Below are positions 46,747 to 55,443 of a DNA stretch of 64,000 nt, piece by piece (the first letter of the stretch is position 1; each line of letters begins with the position of its first letter). The position numbers and the translations under genes are program-made. The notes beneath the pieces are model-generated. The model was not told the DNA's origin. It ran no database searches and saw nothing but the letters and a program-made list of their open reading frames with translations. This DNA comes from Minwuia sp. GTDB lineage: Bacteria; Pseudomonadota; Alphaproteobacteria; Minwuiales; Minwuiaceae. The stretch is taken from positions 124,001 through 188,000 of the forward strand of contig JARGPL010000027.1 of assembly GCA_029210175.1 (NCBI GenBank), given 5' to 3'.

Positions 46747-47316
46747 TCAGATCTCCTTGTCTTTCAGTTCCTTGGCGATGGCGTCTGCCCGCTGCCGGAT
46801 TTCCGCCATGTGCGGATTGATCAGCAATGCTTCCTCGAACGCGTGCAGGGCTGCCTCCGGCTGGTCGATACGATCATAGATCAGGCCGAGACCCGACAGC
46901 GCACCGAAGTGGCGCGGTTCCAGGTCCAGCACCTTCTGGATATCCTCGATCGACCCGACATAGTCCTTGCGCATGAAACGCAGGGTTGCCCGCCGATTCC
47001 AGCCCTCCGCAAACTCCGGTGCGAGTTCGACTGCGGCGTCCAGTTGTTCCTCTGCCTGGCCGAACAGCCCCATCTGGATCGCTTCGCGTGAATCCATCAG
47101 CAAGAGGTCGACCATCTGGCTGCCGGAGTCATGCCAGACTTCCCAGATGCGGTTCTGCACCTTCAGCGCGGCGGGTCCTTCTGCGGCCTGCAGATCGGCG
47201 AACAGACTGTCCAGCAACGGATCGCGCTGGTCGGCCTGCGCGCCGTGAAATGCCAGCAGGGCGACCAGCGCAAACATGCAGGCCAGACCGTTCAGCGCTT
47301 TTCGGATATGGGTCAT
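46747..47316 (-). CDS. Exported TPR-repeat protein
   Basis: 189 residues. Signal peptide ALNGLACMFALVALLAFHGAQAD at the start. Two or three TPRs from about residue 80: AIQMGLFGQAEEQLDAAVELAPEFAEGWNRRATLRFMRKDYVGSIEDIQKVLDLEPRHFGALSGLGLIYDRIDQPEAALHAFEEALLINPHM. Likely periplasmic adaptor; partner unknown. Confidence 0.85.
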   Translation of the reverse strand: MTHIRKALNGLACMFALVALLAFHGAQADQRDPLLDSLFADLQAAEGPAALKVQNRIWEVWHDSGSQMVDLLLMDSREAIQMGLFGQAEEQLDAAVELAPEFAEGWNRRATLRFMRKDYVGSIEDIQKVLDLEPRHFGALSGLGLIYDRIDQPEAALHAFEEALLINPHMAEIRQRADAIAKELKDKEI

Positions 47317-47345
47317 GACAGCATGTTGCCATGGTGCGCACCGGA

Positions 47346-48134
47346 TCAGAAGACCCAGTATCCACCATCGATCAGGAAGTTCTGGGCGGTATGGAAGCTG
47401 GAGGCGTCGCTCATCAGGTAAACCGCGATACCACCGAAATCTTCCGGCTTGCCCCAGCGGCGCATGGGCATACGTGGCATGACATTGCCGTGGAACCGGG
47501 GGTCCGCGAACGTCTTCTCGGTCATTTCGGTCTCGATCCAGCCCGGCAGGATCGAATTGGCAGTGATGCCATACCGGGCGAATTCGATGGCCATGGCATT
47601 GGTCATGGAAATCAGACCGCCCTTGGACGCCGCATAATGTTCGTTGCGGGCGGGGCCGGAAATCGCGGCCAGCGACGCGGTGCCCACCAGCCGTCCGCCC
47701 GGATCGCCATTCTTCGCGCGCTCCACCATGTGGCGGGTGGCAGTACGGAACGTCAGGAACGCGGCATCCAGATTGACCGACAGGACCTTGCGAAACTCTT
47801 CCATGGTCATGTCGTTGAAGGACTTGCCGCGGGCCGACATGCCGGCATTGGCAAAGCAGCCGTCGACGCGGCCATGCGCTTCCAGCGTCTCGGCGAAATG
47901 TTTCTCCACCTCGGCTTCGTCCGTGACATCACAGATCAGTGCCGTGTGGGTGCCGCCGCCGCTGACTTCATTCAGCCGTGCCAGCGCAGCCGCGTTCTTT
48001 TCCGCGCTGCGGCCCCAGATGCAGACGTCGCCGCCTGCCATGGCAATCGCCTCACCAAAGCCCAGGCCGATGCCGCCGTTGCCGCCGGTGATCAGGGCAA
48101 CCTTGCCGTTGAGGTCAAAGGGTTTGTAGCTCAT
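47346..48134 (-). CDS. Short-chain dehydrogenase/reductase
   Basis: 262 residues from MSYKPFDLNGKVALITGG; GGGGAGGA lies before the ATG at 48134. Classical SDR: TGGNGGIGLG cofactor motif (TGxxxGIG), ICDVTDEAEV, FANAGMSARG, catalytic Ser in VGTASLAAIS and YAASK, and PGWIETEMTEK. Ends with DGGYWVF. Oxidoreductase on an unknown alcohol or ketone. No Arg is obvious in the NADP-selecting position, so NAD is possible. Confidence 0.93.
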   Translation of the reverse strand: MSYKPFDLNGKVALITGGNGGIGLGFGEAIAMAGGDVCIWGRSAEKNAAALARLNEVSGGGTHTALICDVTDEAEVEKHFAETLEAHGRVDGCFANAGMSARGKSFNDMTMEEFRKVLSVNLDAAFLTFRTATRHMVERAKNGDPGGRLVGTASLAAISGPARNEHYAASKGGLISMTNAMAIEFARYGITANSILPGWIETEMTEKTFADPRFHGNVMPRMPMRRWGKPEDFGGIAVYLMSDASSFHTAQNFLIDGGYWVF

Positions 48135-48279
48135 GGATCGTCCTCCCCAGGAAATGGTCTGGGCATTTTGATACCGCAAACATCCGTCCCTGTCTGCATC
48201 TGCGCGCCAGCGGTGGCGCTGTTTCCCGATCCGCGCCGTCTGCCGCGTTCTGCCCTTTTCCTCTGCTGTCGAAACACCC

Positions 48280-48285
48280 TATAAC
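48280..48285 (+). promoter_or_regulatory. Possible -10 box upstream of pyrE
   Basis: TATAAC lies 60 bp before the pyrE ATG; the -35 17 bp upstream (TTTCCT) is poor. Low-confidence guess. Confidence 0.3.
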
Positions 48286-48345
48286 GCGCGGAGATCGGGA
48301 ATCAGTTTCGATGGCAGCATTGGCGGAAACCGGGGGCATACGAAC

Positions 48346-49044
48346 ATGGCGGTCAACAGGAACCATCCAGCATCGCAGGAGGCCGCGCGCCTTGTCAGCC
48401 GCATGCTGATCGAGACGGAGGCGGTGCGTTTCAACGCGGAAACGCCGTTCATCTTCACCGCCGGCTGGGCCAGCCCGGTCTATATCGACTGCCGGAAGCT
48501 GATCGCGTTCCCGCGCGTACGCATGAAGATCACCGAACTGGCCGTGGACATGATGGGCCGTGAAGTGGGTTTCGAAGCCTTCGACAGCGTCGCCGGTGGC
48601 GAGACGGCAGGTATTCCCTATGCCGCCTGGATCGCCGACAAGCTGATGCTGCCCATGCAGTATGTCCGCAAGAAGCCGAAGGGCTTCGGCCGCATGGCAC
48701 AGATCGAAGGCAACCTGCACGAGGGGGAACGGGTGCTGCTGGTGGAGGATCTGACCTCCGACGGCGGGTCCAAGATCAACTTCTGCGAGGCCATCCGCAA
48801 CGCCGGTGCGCAGGTGGATCATGCCTTTGTCGTGTTCTATTACGACATCTTCCCGCATGCCCCGGCGAACTTTGCCAAGGCGGCAATCGATCTGCATTAC
48901 CTCGCCACATGGCGTGACGTGCTGGTCGCCGCGCGGGAGAGCGGCTATTTCGAGACCAGGACCCTGGATGAGGTCGAGAAATTCCTCGATGACCCGGTCA
49001 GCTGGTCCGGCACCCATGGCGGGCGGTCCGACATCCCCGAATAA
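48346..49044 (+). CDS. pyrE: Orotate phosphoribosyltransferase
   Basis: 232 residues; makes orotidine 5'-phosphate from orotate and [84 protein letters not shown], and the PRPP motif [14 protein letters not shown]. Somewhat longer than the enteric enzyme, as usual in Alphaproteobacteria. pyrD is at 35.8 kb. Confidence 0.95.
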   Translation: MAVNRNHPASQEAARLVSRMLIETEAVRFNAETPFIFTAGWASPVYIDCRKLIAFPRVRMKITELAVDMMGREVGFEAFDSVAGGETAGIPYAAWIADKLMLPMQYVRKKPKGFGRMAQIEGNLHEGERVLLVEDLTSDGGSKINFCEAIRNAGAQVDHAFVVFYYDIFPHAPANFAKAAIDLHYLATWRDVLVAARESGYFETRTLDEVEKFLDDPVSWSGTHGGRSDIPE

Positions 49045-49079
49045 CCTGCGGGAAACCGCCGCTTCCGAGATTCCTTGCC

Positions 49080-49111
49080 GCACTGCACAAAATAACATTG
49101 TGCAATGCAGC
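49080..49111 (+). promoter_or_regulatory. PhaR-like operator upstream of the phasin gene
   Basis: The inverted repeat TGCACAA (49084-49090) / TTGTGCA (49098-49104) extends to GCACTGCACAA / TTGTGCAATGC with one mismatch, and continues into ATGCAGC. TGC/GCA-rich dyads of this form are the known targets of the PHB-responsive repressor PhaR in Alphaproteobacteria. It lies 70-100 bp upstream of the phasin ATG. PhaR binding is inferred. Confidence 0.6.
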
Positions 49112-49179
49112 ATGAATTGCTATCTGTATGCCATGGTTCCAGTGCGTCTGATGGCGCACGTGTGTACGGAGAATTTCAG

Positions 49180-49935
49180 ATGACCGAGAAGACAACAGAA
49201 GCAACGCCGAAGGCCGATGCCGTGGCCCCCAAGGCAGCCACCCCCAAGGTCGTTGCCGTCGCCAGCAATGAAACGGCCAAGCCTGCCGCTGCCGCAAAGC
49301 CTGCTGCCAGGACAGAGGCGAAGGTCGAAGCCCCGGCCATGCCCGCAACAACCGCCGCTGCCGTGAAGAAGGCTGCGCCGGCCAAGAAGGCCGCTGCGCC
49401 CAAGGCTGCCACAGCGAAGGCGTCGCCGAAGAAGACCGCTGCTGCACCAAAGGCACCAGTGAAGAAGGCCGCGCCCGCCAGGAAACCTGCCGTGGCTGCC
49501 AAGGCTGCTGCACCCAAGGCCACTGCACCGAAGGCAGTTCCGGCCAAGGTCGCCAAGCCGGTTCTGGCCGCCGCGCCTGCCGAATTGCTTTCAACGGACC
49601 TCTTCACGGTCGTCCGCGAAGGCATCGACGTCGTGGCTGAAACCAACCGCACGGCCGTCGAGACGGCGCTGCAGTTGCAGGAAACCACCAGCACCTTCGT
49701 GCAGGGTCGCATGGCCGCCAACGCCGCAATCGTCGACAGGATCGGCAATGCCGATGGTGTCACCGACCTGGCCACCGTTCAGCGCGAATATGCCGAGAAC
49801 GCACTGGAAGCCTGGACCACCCACATGGACGTGGTCAGCACCGCCTGTCAGGACGTCATGTCCCGCAGCGTTGCCCTGGCAACCAAGCGCATGAATGAGG
49901 CATCGGCCCAGTTCCGCGACGCGCGCTGGTTCTGA
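49180..49935 (+). CDS. Phasin-family protein with long Ala/Lys/Pro-rich N-terminus
   Basis: 251 residues from MTEKTTEATPKADAV (ACGGAGA before the ATG at 49180). About 1-135 is low-complexity AAKP repeat (KKAAPAKKAAAPKAATAKASPKKTAAAPKAPVKK), like histone-H1/PhaF-type DNA-binding tails. The rest, LLSTDLFTVVREGIDVVAETNRTAVETALQLQETTSTFVQGRMAANAAIVDRIG and ALEAWTTHMDVVSTACQDVMSRSVALATKRMNEASAQFRD, is an amphipathic phasin domain. PhaF proteins bind PHA granules and the nucleoid; such a role is likely here. A PhaR-like operator upstream and a terminator downstream make it a single-gene unit. Confidence 0.85.
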   Translation: MTEKTTEATPKADAVAPKAATPKVVAVASNETAKPAAAAKPAARTEAKVEAPAMPATTAAAVKKAAPAKKAAAPKAATAKASPKKTAAAPKAPVKKAAPARKPAVAAKAAAPKATAPKAVPAKVAKPVLAAAPAELLSTDLFTVVREGIDVVAETNRTAVETALQLQETTSTFVQGRMAANAAIVDRIGNADGVTDLATVQREYAENALEAWTTHMDVVSTACQDVMSRSVALATKRMNEASAQFRDARWF

Positions 49936-49993
49936 TCGCCGGCCAGGCCCCGGTCTCGCTGACGGAGACTCCGGGCCTGACGGAAAATGAAGA

Positions 49994-50025
49994 GGGGGTT
50001 GTGGCCAAGCCGCAGCCCCCTTTTT
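49994..50025 (+). terminator. Rho-independent terminator of the phasin gene
   Basis: Twelve-bp stem GGGGGTTGTGGC / GCCGCAGCCCCC (two G-U pairs) with a CAA loop, followed by TTTTT. It abuts the stop of the convergent metallopeptidase gene. Confidence 0.9.
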
Positions 50026-50408
50026 CATGCCTCTTCCTCTATCCGGTCCATGTCATCGTCGGAGAACCCGAAGTGGTGGCCGATCTCGTGGATCAGCACA
50101 TGCTGCACGACCTGGCCCAGAGGCTCCGTCGTTTCACGCACATAGGCAAGGATGGCGCGACGGTAGAGCCAGACCTGATCCGGTTCCGTCCCCGTGTCCC
50201 AGGAATCCCGCAGCGGCATGCCCTGCCCGACATAGAGTCCAAGCAGGTTCAGCGGGTCATCGATGTCCAGTTCCGCCAGTTCCTCCGGTGTCGCCTGGTC
50301 GGCCACGCGGATCACCAGATCGCGGCAGTGGATGCGCAGATTCTCAGGGATGATGGTCATCGCCCTGGCGCCGAGGGCGGCTATGTCGTCCAGGTCAGGT
50401 TCGCTCAT
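50025..50408 (-). CDS. Zinicin-like metallopeptidase family protein
   Basis: 127 residues from MSEPDLDDIAALGARAMTIIPENL at 50408; the longer frame upstream to 50507 adds non-conserved residues. The zinc motif is HEIGHHFG near the C-terminus (HExxH plus a following acidic residue in FSDDDM). PDQVWLYRRAILAYVRE and LGLYVGQGMPLRD match the small metallopeptidase family PF06262 (DUF1025). Substrate unknown. Confidence 0.85.
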   Translation of the reverse strand: MSEPDLDDIAALGARAMTIIPENLRIHCRDLVIRVADQATPEELAELDIDDPLNLLGLYVGQGMPLRDSWDTGTEPDQVWLYRRAILAYVRETTEPLGQVVQHVLIHEIGHHFGFSDDDMDRIEEEA

Positions 50409-50524
50409 GCCCCATGATCTGGGTGCGGCAGGTCCGGTTGACAATGCCGTGAAGCCGGACGGGATCGCTTGAGCCTGCGGGCACCGCACCGGATGATCAG
50501 GTCTCACCCTTCCGGAGGATCGAG

Positions 50525-50998
50525 ATGACGTACATGCGCACCGCCCTGGCCCTGATGATCGTGATCGTCATGGGCGCTGTCGGCACGGCCCGGGCTGATG
50601 GCCTGCCGGGCAGCACCACCGTGAAGACGGACATGGGCTTCGGCGCACTGGTCGAAAGCCTCGACCGGGCCGTTGAGGCAGAAGGATTCTTCGTCGTCAC
50701 CCGCGCGTCCGCCAGTGTGGGCGCCAGCCGCCGCGGCGTCACCATTCCCGGCAACATGGTCGTCGGCGTCTATCGCAACGACTATGCGGTGCGGATGCTG
50801 GAAGCCAGCGTGCCCTCGGGGATCGAGGCCCCGCCGCGTTTCTACATCACGGCCAATGCCGACGGCACGGCCAGCCTGACCTGGCGCGCGCCCAGCGCCA
50901 TTTTCGCCCCCTATGACGGCGGCGAGGCCCTGACCGAAATGGCGGCGGAACTGGATGTGGTCTGGGCCGCCATCGCCCAACGCGCGGTCACGAAGTAG
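50525..50998 (+). CDS. Exported DUF302 protein
   Basis: 157 residues. Signal peptide MTYMRTALALMIVIVMGAVGTARAD. The DUF302 core follows: GLVESLDRAVEAEGFFVV-type (ALVESLDRAVEAEGFFVVTRASAS), VGVYRNDYAVRMLEASVPSGIEAPPRFYI, ending in a helix EMAAELDVVWAAIAQ. Function of DUF302 is unknown. GGAGGATCG lies just before the ATG. Confidence 0.88.
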   Translation: MTYMRTALALMIVIVMGAVGTARADGLPGSTTVKTDMGFGALVESLDRAVEAEGFFVVTRASASVGASRRGVTIPGNMVVGVYRNDYAVRMLEASVPSGIEAPPRFYITANADGTASLTWRAPSAIFAPYDGGEALTEMAAELDVVWAAIAQRAVTK

Positions 50999-51071
50999 AG
51001 CGGCCTGCTATCCGGAGGAACAACCGGCACGGTCCCCGCAGTGAGACCCGGGGGGCGTGCCGATCCGCTTG

Positions 51072-52202
51072 TCAGATGCAGACGCAGGTCAGCGGTGCGA
51101 AACCGTTGAAACCGTTCGCGGCGTAGGTGGTGGTGTAGGCCCCGGTGGATTCGATCAGCACCGTTTCCCCGATCTGCAACGAGATCGGCAGGTCGCAAGG
51201 GGCCTTTTCATACATCACATCCACCGAATCACAGGTGGGACCGGCCAGGATCGTCGGCTCCATCGGATCCATGTCATGGTCGGTGCGGATGGGGTAGCGA
51301 ATGGCCTCATCCATGGTTTCGGCCAGACCGCCGAACTTGCCGATGTCCAGATAGACCCAGCGGATCGGATCGTCGTCGGACTTGCGGGAGATCAGGACGA
51401 TCTCCGAGCGGATGATGCCCGCATCGCCCACCATGCCACGACCTGGCTCGATCACCGTCTGCGGCAACCGGTTGCCGAAGTGGCGACGCAGCGCATCATG
51501 GATCGACTGGCCATAGCGCCCGACTTCCGGCACGTCACGCAGGTATCGCGTCGGGAACCCGCCACCCAGGTTGACCATGCGCAGATAGACACCCTGATCG
51601 GCCAGATCGCGAAACAGGCTGGCACAGGTGGCCAGCGCACGGTCCCACATCTGCGAATTGGTCTGCTGCGACCCGACGTGGAACTGCAGCCCGAACGGCA
51701 CCAGGCCCATGCCTGGGGCGCGGGCCAGCAGGCGCTTCGCCATCTCGGGCACGCACCCGAACTTCCGCGACAGCGGCCATTCAGCCCCCTCACCATCGCA
51801 CAGCAGACGGCAGACAACGCGGCTGCCCGGGGCAACCCGCGCCAGCTTCTCCAGCTCGGCCTCGCAATCGAACGCGTACTGGCGCACGCCTATCTGCCAG
51901 GCGCGGGCAATATCACGCTCGCGCTTGATGGTGTTCGAATAGGCAATGCGGTCGGGTGATGCGCCTGCGGCCAGCGCCATCTCGACTTCCGGCACCGACG
52001 CGGCGTCGAAGCTGCTGCCCAGGTCGGCCAGCAGGGACAGGACTTCCGGTGCCGGGTTCGCCTTGATCGCGTAGTAGATCGCGGTATCGGGGAATGCCCG
52101 GGCAAAGCCCTCGTAATTCTGCCGCACCCGATCCAGATCGACCACCAGGGTGGCGGTGTCATGCGGCGTTGCGGACAGGTAGTCGCGGATGCGGTCGGTC
52201 AT
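51072..52202 (-). CDS. Ornithine/lysine decarboxylase (alanine-racemase fold)
   Basis: 376 residues, group IV PLP decarboxylase. K47 in YYAIKANP binds PLP; GSSFDAASVPEVEMAL, QFHVGSQ, VNLGGGFPTRY and the late AGPTCDSVDVMYE with its catalytic Cys are all present. Supplies putrescine (or cadaverine) for spermidine. It is the third gene of speD-speE-odc. A 20-bp tandem repeat lies between speE and its start. Confidence 0.92.
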   Translation of the reverse strand: MTDRIRDYLSATPHDTATLVVDLDRVRQNYEGFARAFPDTAIYYAIKANPAPEVLSLLADLGSSFDAASVPEVEMALAAGASPDRIAYSNTIKRERDIARAWQIGVRQYAFDCEAELEKLARVAPGSRVVCRLLCDGEGAEWPLSRKFGCVPEMAKRLLARAPGMGLVPFGLQFHVGSQQTNSQMWDRALATCASLFRDLADQGVYLRMVNLGGGFPTRYLRDVPEVGRYGQSIHDALRRHFGNRLPQTVIEPGRGMVGDAGIIRSEIVLISRKSDDDPIRWVYLDIGKFGGLAETMDEAIRYPIRTDHDMDPMEPTILAGPTCDSVDVMYEKAPCDLPISLQIGETVLIESTGAYTTTYAANGFNGFAPLTCVCI

Positions 52203-52253
52203 GGGACGACGGCCTTTTCGGGATCGGCGGGATCAGGAATATGGAATGACGGT

Positions 52254-52333
52254 CAGGTAGGGAGACAGGCTGGCAGGTAGGGAGACAGGCTGGCAGGTAG
52301 GTAGACAGGCTGGCAGGTAGGTAGACAGGCTGG
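52254..52333. repeat. Four tandem 20-bp repeats between speE and the decarboxylase
   Basis: Units CAGGTAGGGAGACAGGCTGG start at 52254 and 52274; at 52294 and 52314 the third G block reads GGTAG. The array is non-coding and sits in the 145-bp gap between the two spe genes. Copy number may vary by slippage. Confidence 0.9.
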
Positions 52334-52347
52334 GCGCGCGATGGGGG

Positions 52348-53229
52348 TCAGTCAGGTTCAACCAGCTTTTCAACATATCCGGGCAGCGCGAAGGCACCCC
52401 GGTGCACCGCAGGGGTGTAATAGCCAGGCGAGAAATCGAGCTTCGCCAGCCGGGCGGCAAGCTCTGCCTCGGATACCGCGAGCAGGTCCGCATTGTCGGT
52501 GCCGAACCCCAGCGCCATGGCCCCGCCCACATAGGTGGGCACGGTCACCAGGTAACAGGTGGCAACCTGGAACAGGGCACGGAACGCCCGCATGGTGCCT
52601 GACAGTTCATCAGCCTGCAGGAACGGCACACCGTTCTGGGTCACCACAACTCCGCCCGGATTGAGCAGGCGCTGCACATGCCCATAGAAGCTGTCGGTGA
52701 ACAGGACTTCACCCGGCCCGATTGGGTCCGTCGAATCGATGATCACCACGTCGAAGCGGTCCTGCGTTTCCCGCACGAAGGCTGCGCCATCGGCAATCAC
52801 CAGGTTCAGTCGGGGGTCATCAAAGGCACCGTCGGATACGCTGGGCAGCCATTGCTGCGAGAATGCGACGACACCGGCATCGATCTCCACCATCGTCGCG
52901 CGTTCCACACCGGGGTGGCGCAGCACTTCACGCAGGATGCCACCATCACCGCCGCCGATGATCAGCACCGACCGCGCCTGGCCATGTGCCAGCATCGGCA
53001 CATGGGTCAGCATCTCGTGATAGATGAACTCATCACGCTCGGTCACCTGGGTGACGCCGTCCAGGGACAGCATCCGCCCGAAGATGGCGTTGTCCACCAG
53101 CATCAGCCGCTGCTGGCCGGTTTCGGTGTCGAACAACACCCGATCCGCGCGATAGCTGGACCGGAATGACCCGTGCAGGGATTCCGTGATCCAGGTTTCG
53201 GGATCGGCTTTCGGGTCGCGGGTGGTCAT
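52348..53229 (-). CDS. speE: Spermidine synthase
   Basis: 293 residues; transfers aminopropyl from decarboxylated SAM to putrescine. ITESLHGSFRSSYRADRVLFDTETGQQRLMLVDNAIFGRMLSLDGVTQVTERDEFIYHEML, LIIGGGDGGILREVLRHP (dcSAM loop), VEIDAGVV, and the catalytic VIIDSTDPIGPGEVLFTDSFY. Start overlaps the speD stop by 4 bp. Confidence 0.96.
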   Translation of the reverse strand: MTTRDPKADPETWITESLHGSFRSSYRADRVLFDTETGQQRLMLVDNAIFGRMLSLDGVTQVTERDEFIYHEMLTHVPMLAHGQARSVLIIGGGDGGILREVLRHPGVERATMVEIDAGVVAFSQQWLPSVSDGAFDDPRLNLVIADGAAFVRETQDRFDVVIIDSTDPIGPGEVLFTDSFYGHVQRLLNPGGVVVTQNGVPFLQADELSGTMRAFRALFQVATCYLVTVPTYVGGAMALGFGTDNADLLAVSEAELAARLAKLDFSPGYYTPAVHRGAFALPGYVEKLVEPD

Positions 53230-53675
53230 CCCACCAGGCCCTTGCCCCGGCGGATCTCTTCCACCTGCACGTCGCCTGCCTTGAACGCCCGGCGCAGAAC
53301 CGGCACGGCCTTCTGCGGCTGCGCGTCACCACACATGAAGACGTCCAGTGCGGCATAGCCGTATTCCGGCCAGGAATGGATGGAGATATGCGACTCAGCC
53401 AGAATCGCCACACCGGAAACACCACCGTTCGGGGTGAAGTGGTGCAGGTCGATGGACAGCAGCGACGCACCGGCAGCGGTGACGCACTCGCGCAGGGTCT
53501 TCTCGATATGGTCGATATCGTCGAGCCGCGATGCATCGCGCACGTCGATCAGCAGATGCGTGCCAGCGAAGTTCTCGCCGTCCTTGCTGATGAAGAAATC
53601 CTTGTGGCCTTCTTCGGCCAGGGTGTCGGTATCGATGATCTCCGCAGGTGCGAAGGAAGTGTTGGTGAAGTCCAT
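53226..53675 (-). CDS. speD: S-adenosylmethionine decarboxylase proenzyme
   Basis: 149 residues, prokaryotic class. Self-cleaves at Glu-Ser in AESHISIHSWPEYGYAALDVFMCG, S95 becoming the pyruvoyl group. C-terminal KAVPVLRRAFKAGDVQVEEIRRG is usual. First gene of the polyamine operon. The 440 bp upstream may hold control elements. Confidence 0.95.
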   Translation of the reverse strand: MDFTNTSFAPAEIIDTDTLAEEGHKDFFISKDGENFAGTHLLIDVRDASRLDDIDHIEKTLRECVTAAGASLLSIDLHHFTPNGGVSGVAILAESHISIHSWPEYGYAALDVFMCGDAQPQKAVPVLRRAFKAGDVQVEEIRRGKGLVG

Positions 53676-54118
53676 TGTGTCATCCCCATGAACGCAGATG
53701 AGTACGGCCCATACGCCCGAGGGGTTCGGCGGGCGGCGGGTACGATATTCCAGTCTTGGAAATCAGGTGTGACAGGCATCCCGAAACGGGCACTGCGCAG
53801 TCACGCATCAATCACGATGTCAGGTCCGTCTGGGGAACGGCATGGCACTTCTCCAATAGCCCCAGCCACAATGGCCAGATTAGAACAAAAGCTCATTAGA
53901 GACGCTCACGCCGTGACGGGAACCGGGGGACTGCCGACGGGTCGAACAGCGGTCCGTCCAATGTCCGTGCGATTGCGTTCGAGGGGGGCATTAGCGGCCC
54001 GTGCGCGCCCTGTCAAGCATGTTTGTTTCGCAACTGCGAGCAGACCTGTCGTGTATGGGGTGGCCGACGTGAATGTGCCGGTTATGCTCGGCCCCGAACC
54101 AGAGTGGAGTGTATCGAT
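53676..54118. other. Divergent intergenic region upstream of speD and DUF2332 gene
   Basis: 443 bp with no supported gene. It should contain the speD promoter (minus) and the DUF2332 promoter (plus). Small palindromes such as TCACGCCGTGA occur, and a CCCGTTTCGGG hairpin, but no riboswitch could be identified by eye. Confidence 0.5.
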
Positions 54119-55162
54119 ATGGGCGATCTGACCCGCCGTCATTTTGAGCGGCAGGCGGAAGCTTGCGAGCGAATGAAATCCCCTTTCACAGCCAAACTGC
54201 TGCGGCTCGGCGCCGACCGGCTGACACCGGAAACAACCTTTGCCGCACGGGTGCTGGGCTGGTCGGATGAGCGGATGCGCGACGACGCACTTGCCTTGCG
54301 CTTTGCCGGTGCCCTGCATGCCTGTGTACTGTCGGACAGGGCACCGGAGCTGGCCGCCTGTTACCCGCCGAATGCCGGGCCGGATGATGAAGCTCTCTGG
54401 GCCGCAGTCTCACATACGATGGTGCGAGACGACGAATTCCTCAGCGCATTCCTGGACCATCCGCCCCAGACCAACGAGACCGGGCGCGCCGCCGTTCTGC
54501 TGCTCGGCTTTCAGCGCGCGGCGCTGGATACCGGCAACCCGCTGGCCATGCTGGAACTGGGTGCCAGTGCCGGGCTGAACCAGAACTGGGACCGCTTTGC
54601 TTATGATTTCGCAGGCACCACCTGGGGGGATGTCGAATCAGGCGTCCGTCTCGCCCCGGAATGGCGTGGCCGCGCGCCGGACAACCTGGCCCCGCTGGAG
54701 GTCGTCAGACGTCGCGGCTGCGATCTCAATCCGTTGCAGGTGGCCGATCCGGCACAGCAACTGCGGCTGCGCAGCTACATCTGGCCGGACCAGCAGGATC
54801 GCCTGGAACGCATGGACGCGGCCATCGCCATCGCCCTGGCGCAGAACACCCGTCTGGCGCGCGCCAATGCCGCCGACTGGGCCGAAGCCTGTCTCGTCGG
54901 CCTGCCGAAAGGCGTAACGACGGTCATCTATCATTCGATCTTCTGGCAGTACATGCCGGTCGGGATACAGGAATCGCTGCGCTCCACCATCGAAGTCGCA
55001 GGTGCCATGGCCACCGAAGACGCCCCGCTGGCATGGGTCAGGATGGAACCGAGCGAGGACAATCCCGAACATGCCGACCTCTTCTACACCCTCTGGCCGG
55101 AGCCGGAACGGCAGGTTCTCGCGCACTGCGACTATCACGGTCGCTGGATCGAGCCAGTGTGA
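54119..55162 (+). CDS. DUF2332 domain protein
   Basis: 347 residues from MGDLTRRHFERQAEACERM at 54119; upstream in-frame ATG at 54023 adds a Cys/Arg-rich leader. DUF2332 marks: RFAGALHACVLSDRAPELAACYPP, ETGRAAVLLLGFQRA, LAMLELGASAGLNQNWDRFAYDF, IWPDQQDRLERMDAAIAIA, and VIYHSIFWQYMP. The LELGASAGLN stretch suggests a Rossmann-like methyltransferase-type fold. Function unknown. Confidence 0.88.
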   Translation: MGDLTRRHFERQAEACERMKSPFTAKLLRLGADRLTPETTFAARVLGWSDERMRDDALALRFAGALHACVLSDRAPELAACYPPNAGPDDEALWAAVSHTMVRDDEFLSAFLDHPPQTNETGRAAVLLLGFQRAALDTGNPLAMLELGASAGLNQNWDRFAYDFAGTTWGDVESGVRLAPEWRGRAPDNLAPLEVVRRRGCDLNPLQVADPAQQLRLRSYIWPDQQDRLERMDAAIAIALAQNTRLARANAADWAEACLVGLPKGVTTVIYHSIFWQYMPVGIQESLRSTIEVAGAMATEDAPLAWVRMEPSEDNPEHADLFYTLWPEPERQVLAHCDYHGRWIEPV

Positions 55163-55194
55163 CGGGGCTGCAGGTGCACCACAAGCCCGCCCGT

Positions 55195-55231
55195 CGCGCA
55201 TCCCTGCCTTGACCTGACGCGGGGATGCGCG
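55195..55231 (+). terminator. Hairpin downstream of DUF2332 gene
   Basis: Perfect 10-bp stem CGCGCATCCC / GGGATGCGCG with a 17-nt loop, no T-run. Possible terminator or attenuator upstream of the ketosynthase fusion. Confidence 0.35.
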
Positions 55232-55443
55232 GACTTGCCGTCGGGGCCGCTGTCAGGTTAACTCATGGATAGCGACGGGGAGGTCGCCAGCGTGCGGCGC
55301 GGAATGCCGAATTCGGATCGGGCATCCGGCGCACCGGCGAAACAAGCAACCGTCTGTTCGATTGAGTTCGTCGTCTGCTGTCCGGGCCCCTGCGGGGTCG
55401 GGGCACAGGGGCGAAGCGACAACCAGGGTGAGGGACAGAGCGA

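Noticed and set aside
53676-54118. Possible speF-type or SAM riboswitch upstream of speD
   Set aside because: No conserved core could be matched by eye; needs a covariance-model search (Infernal against Rfam).
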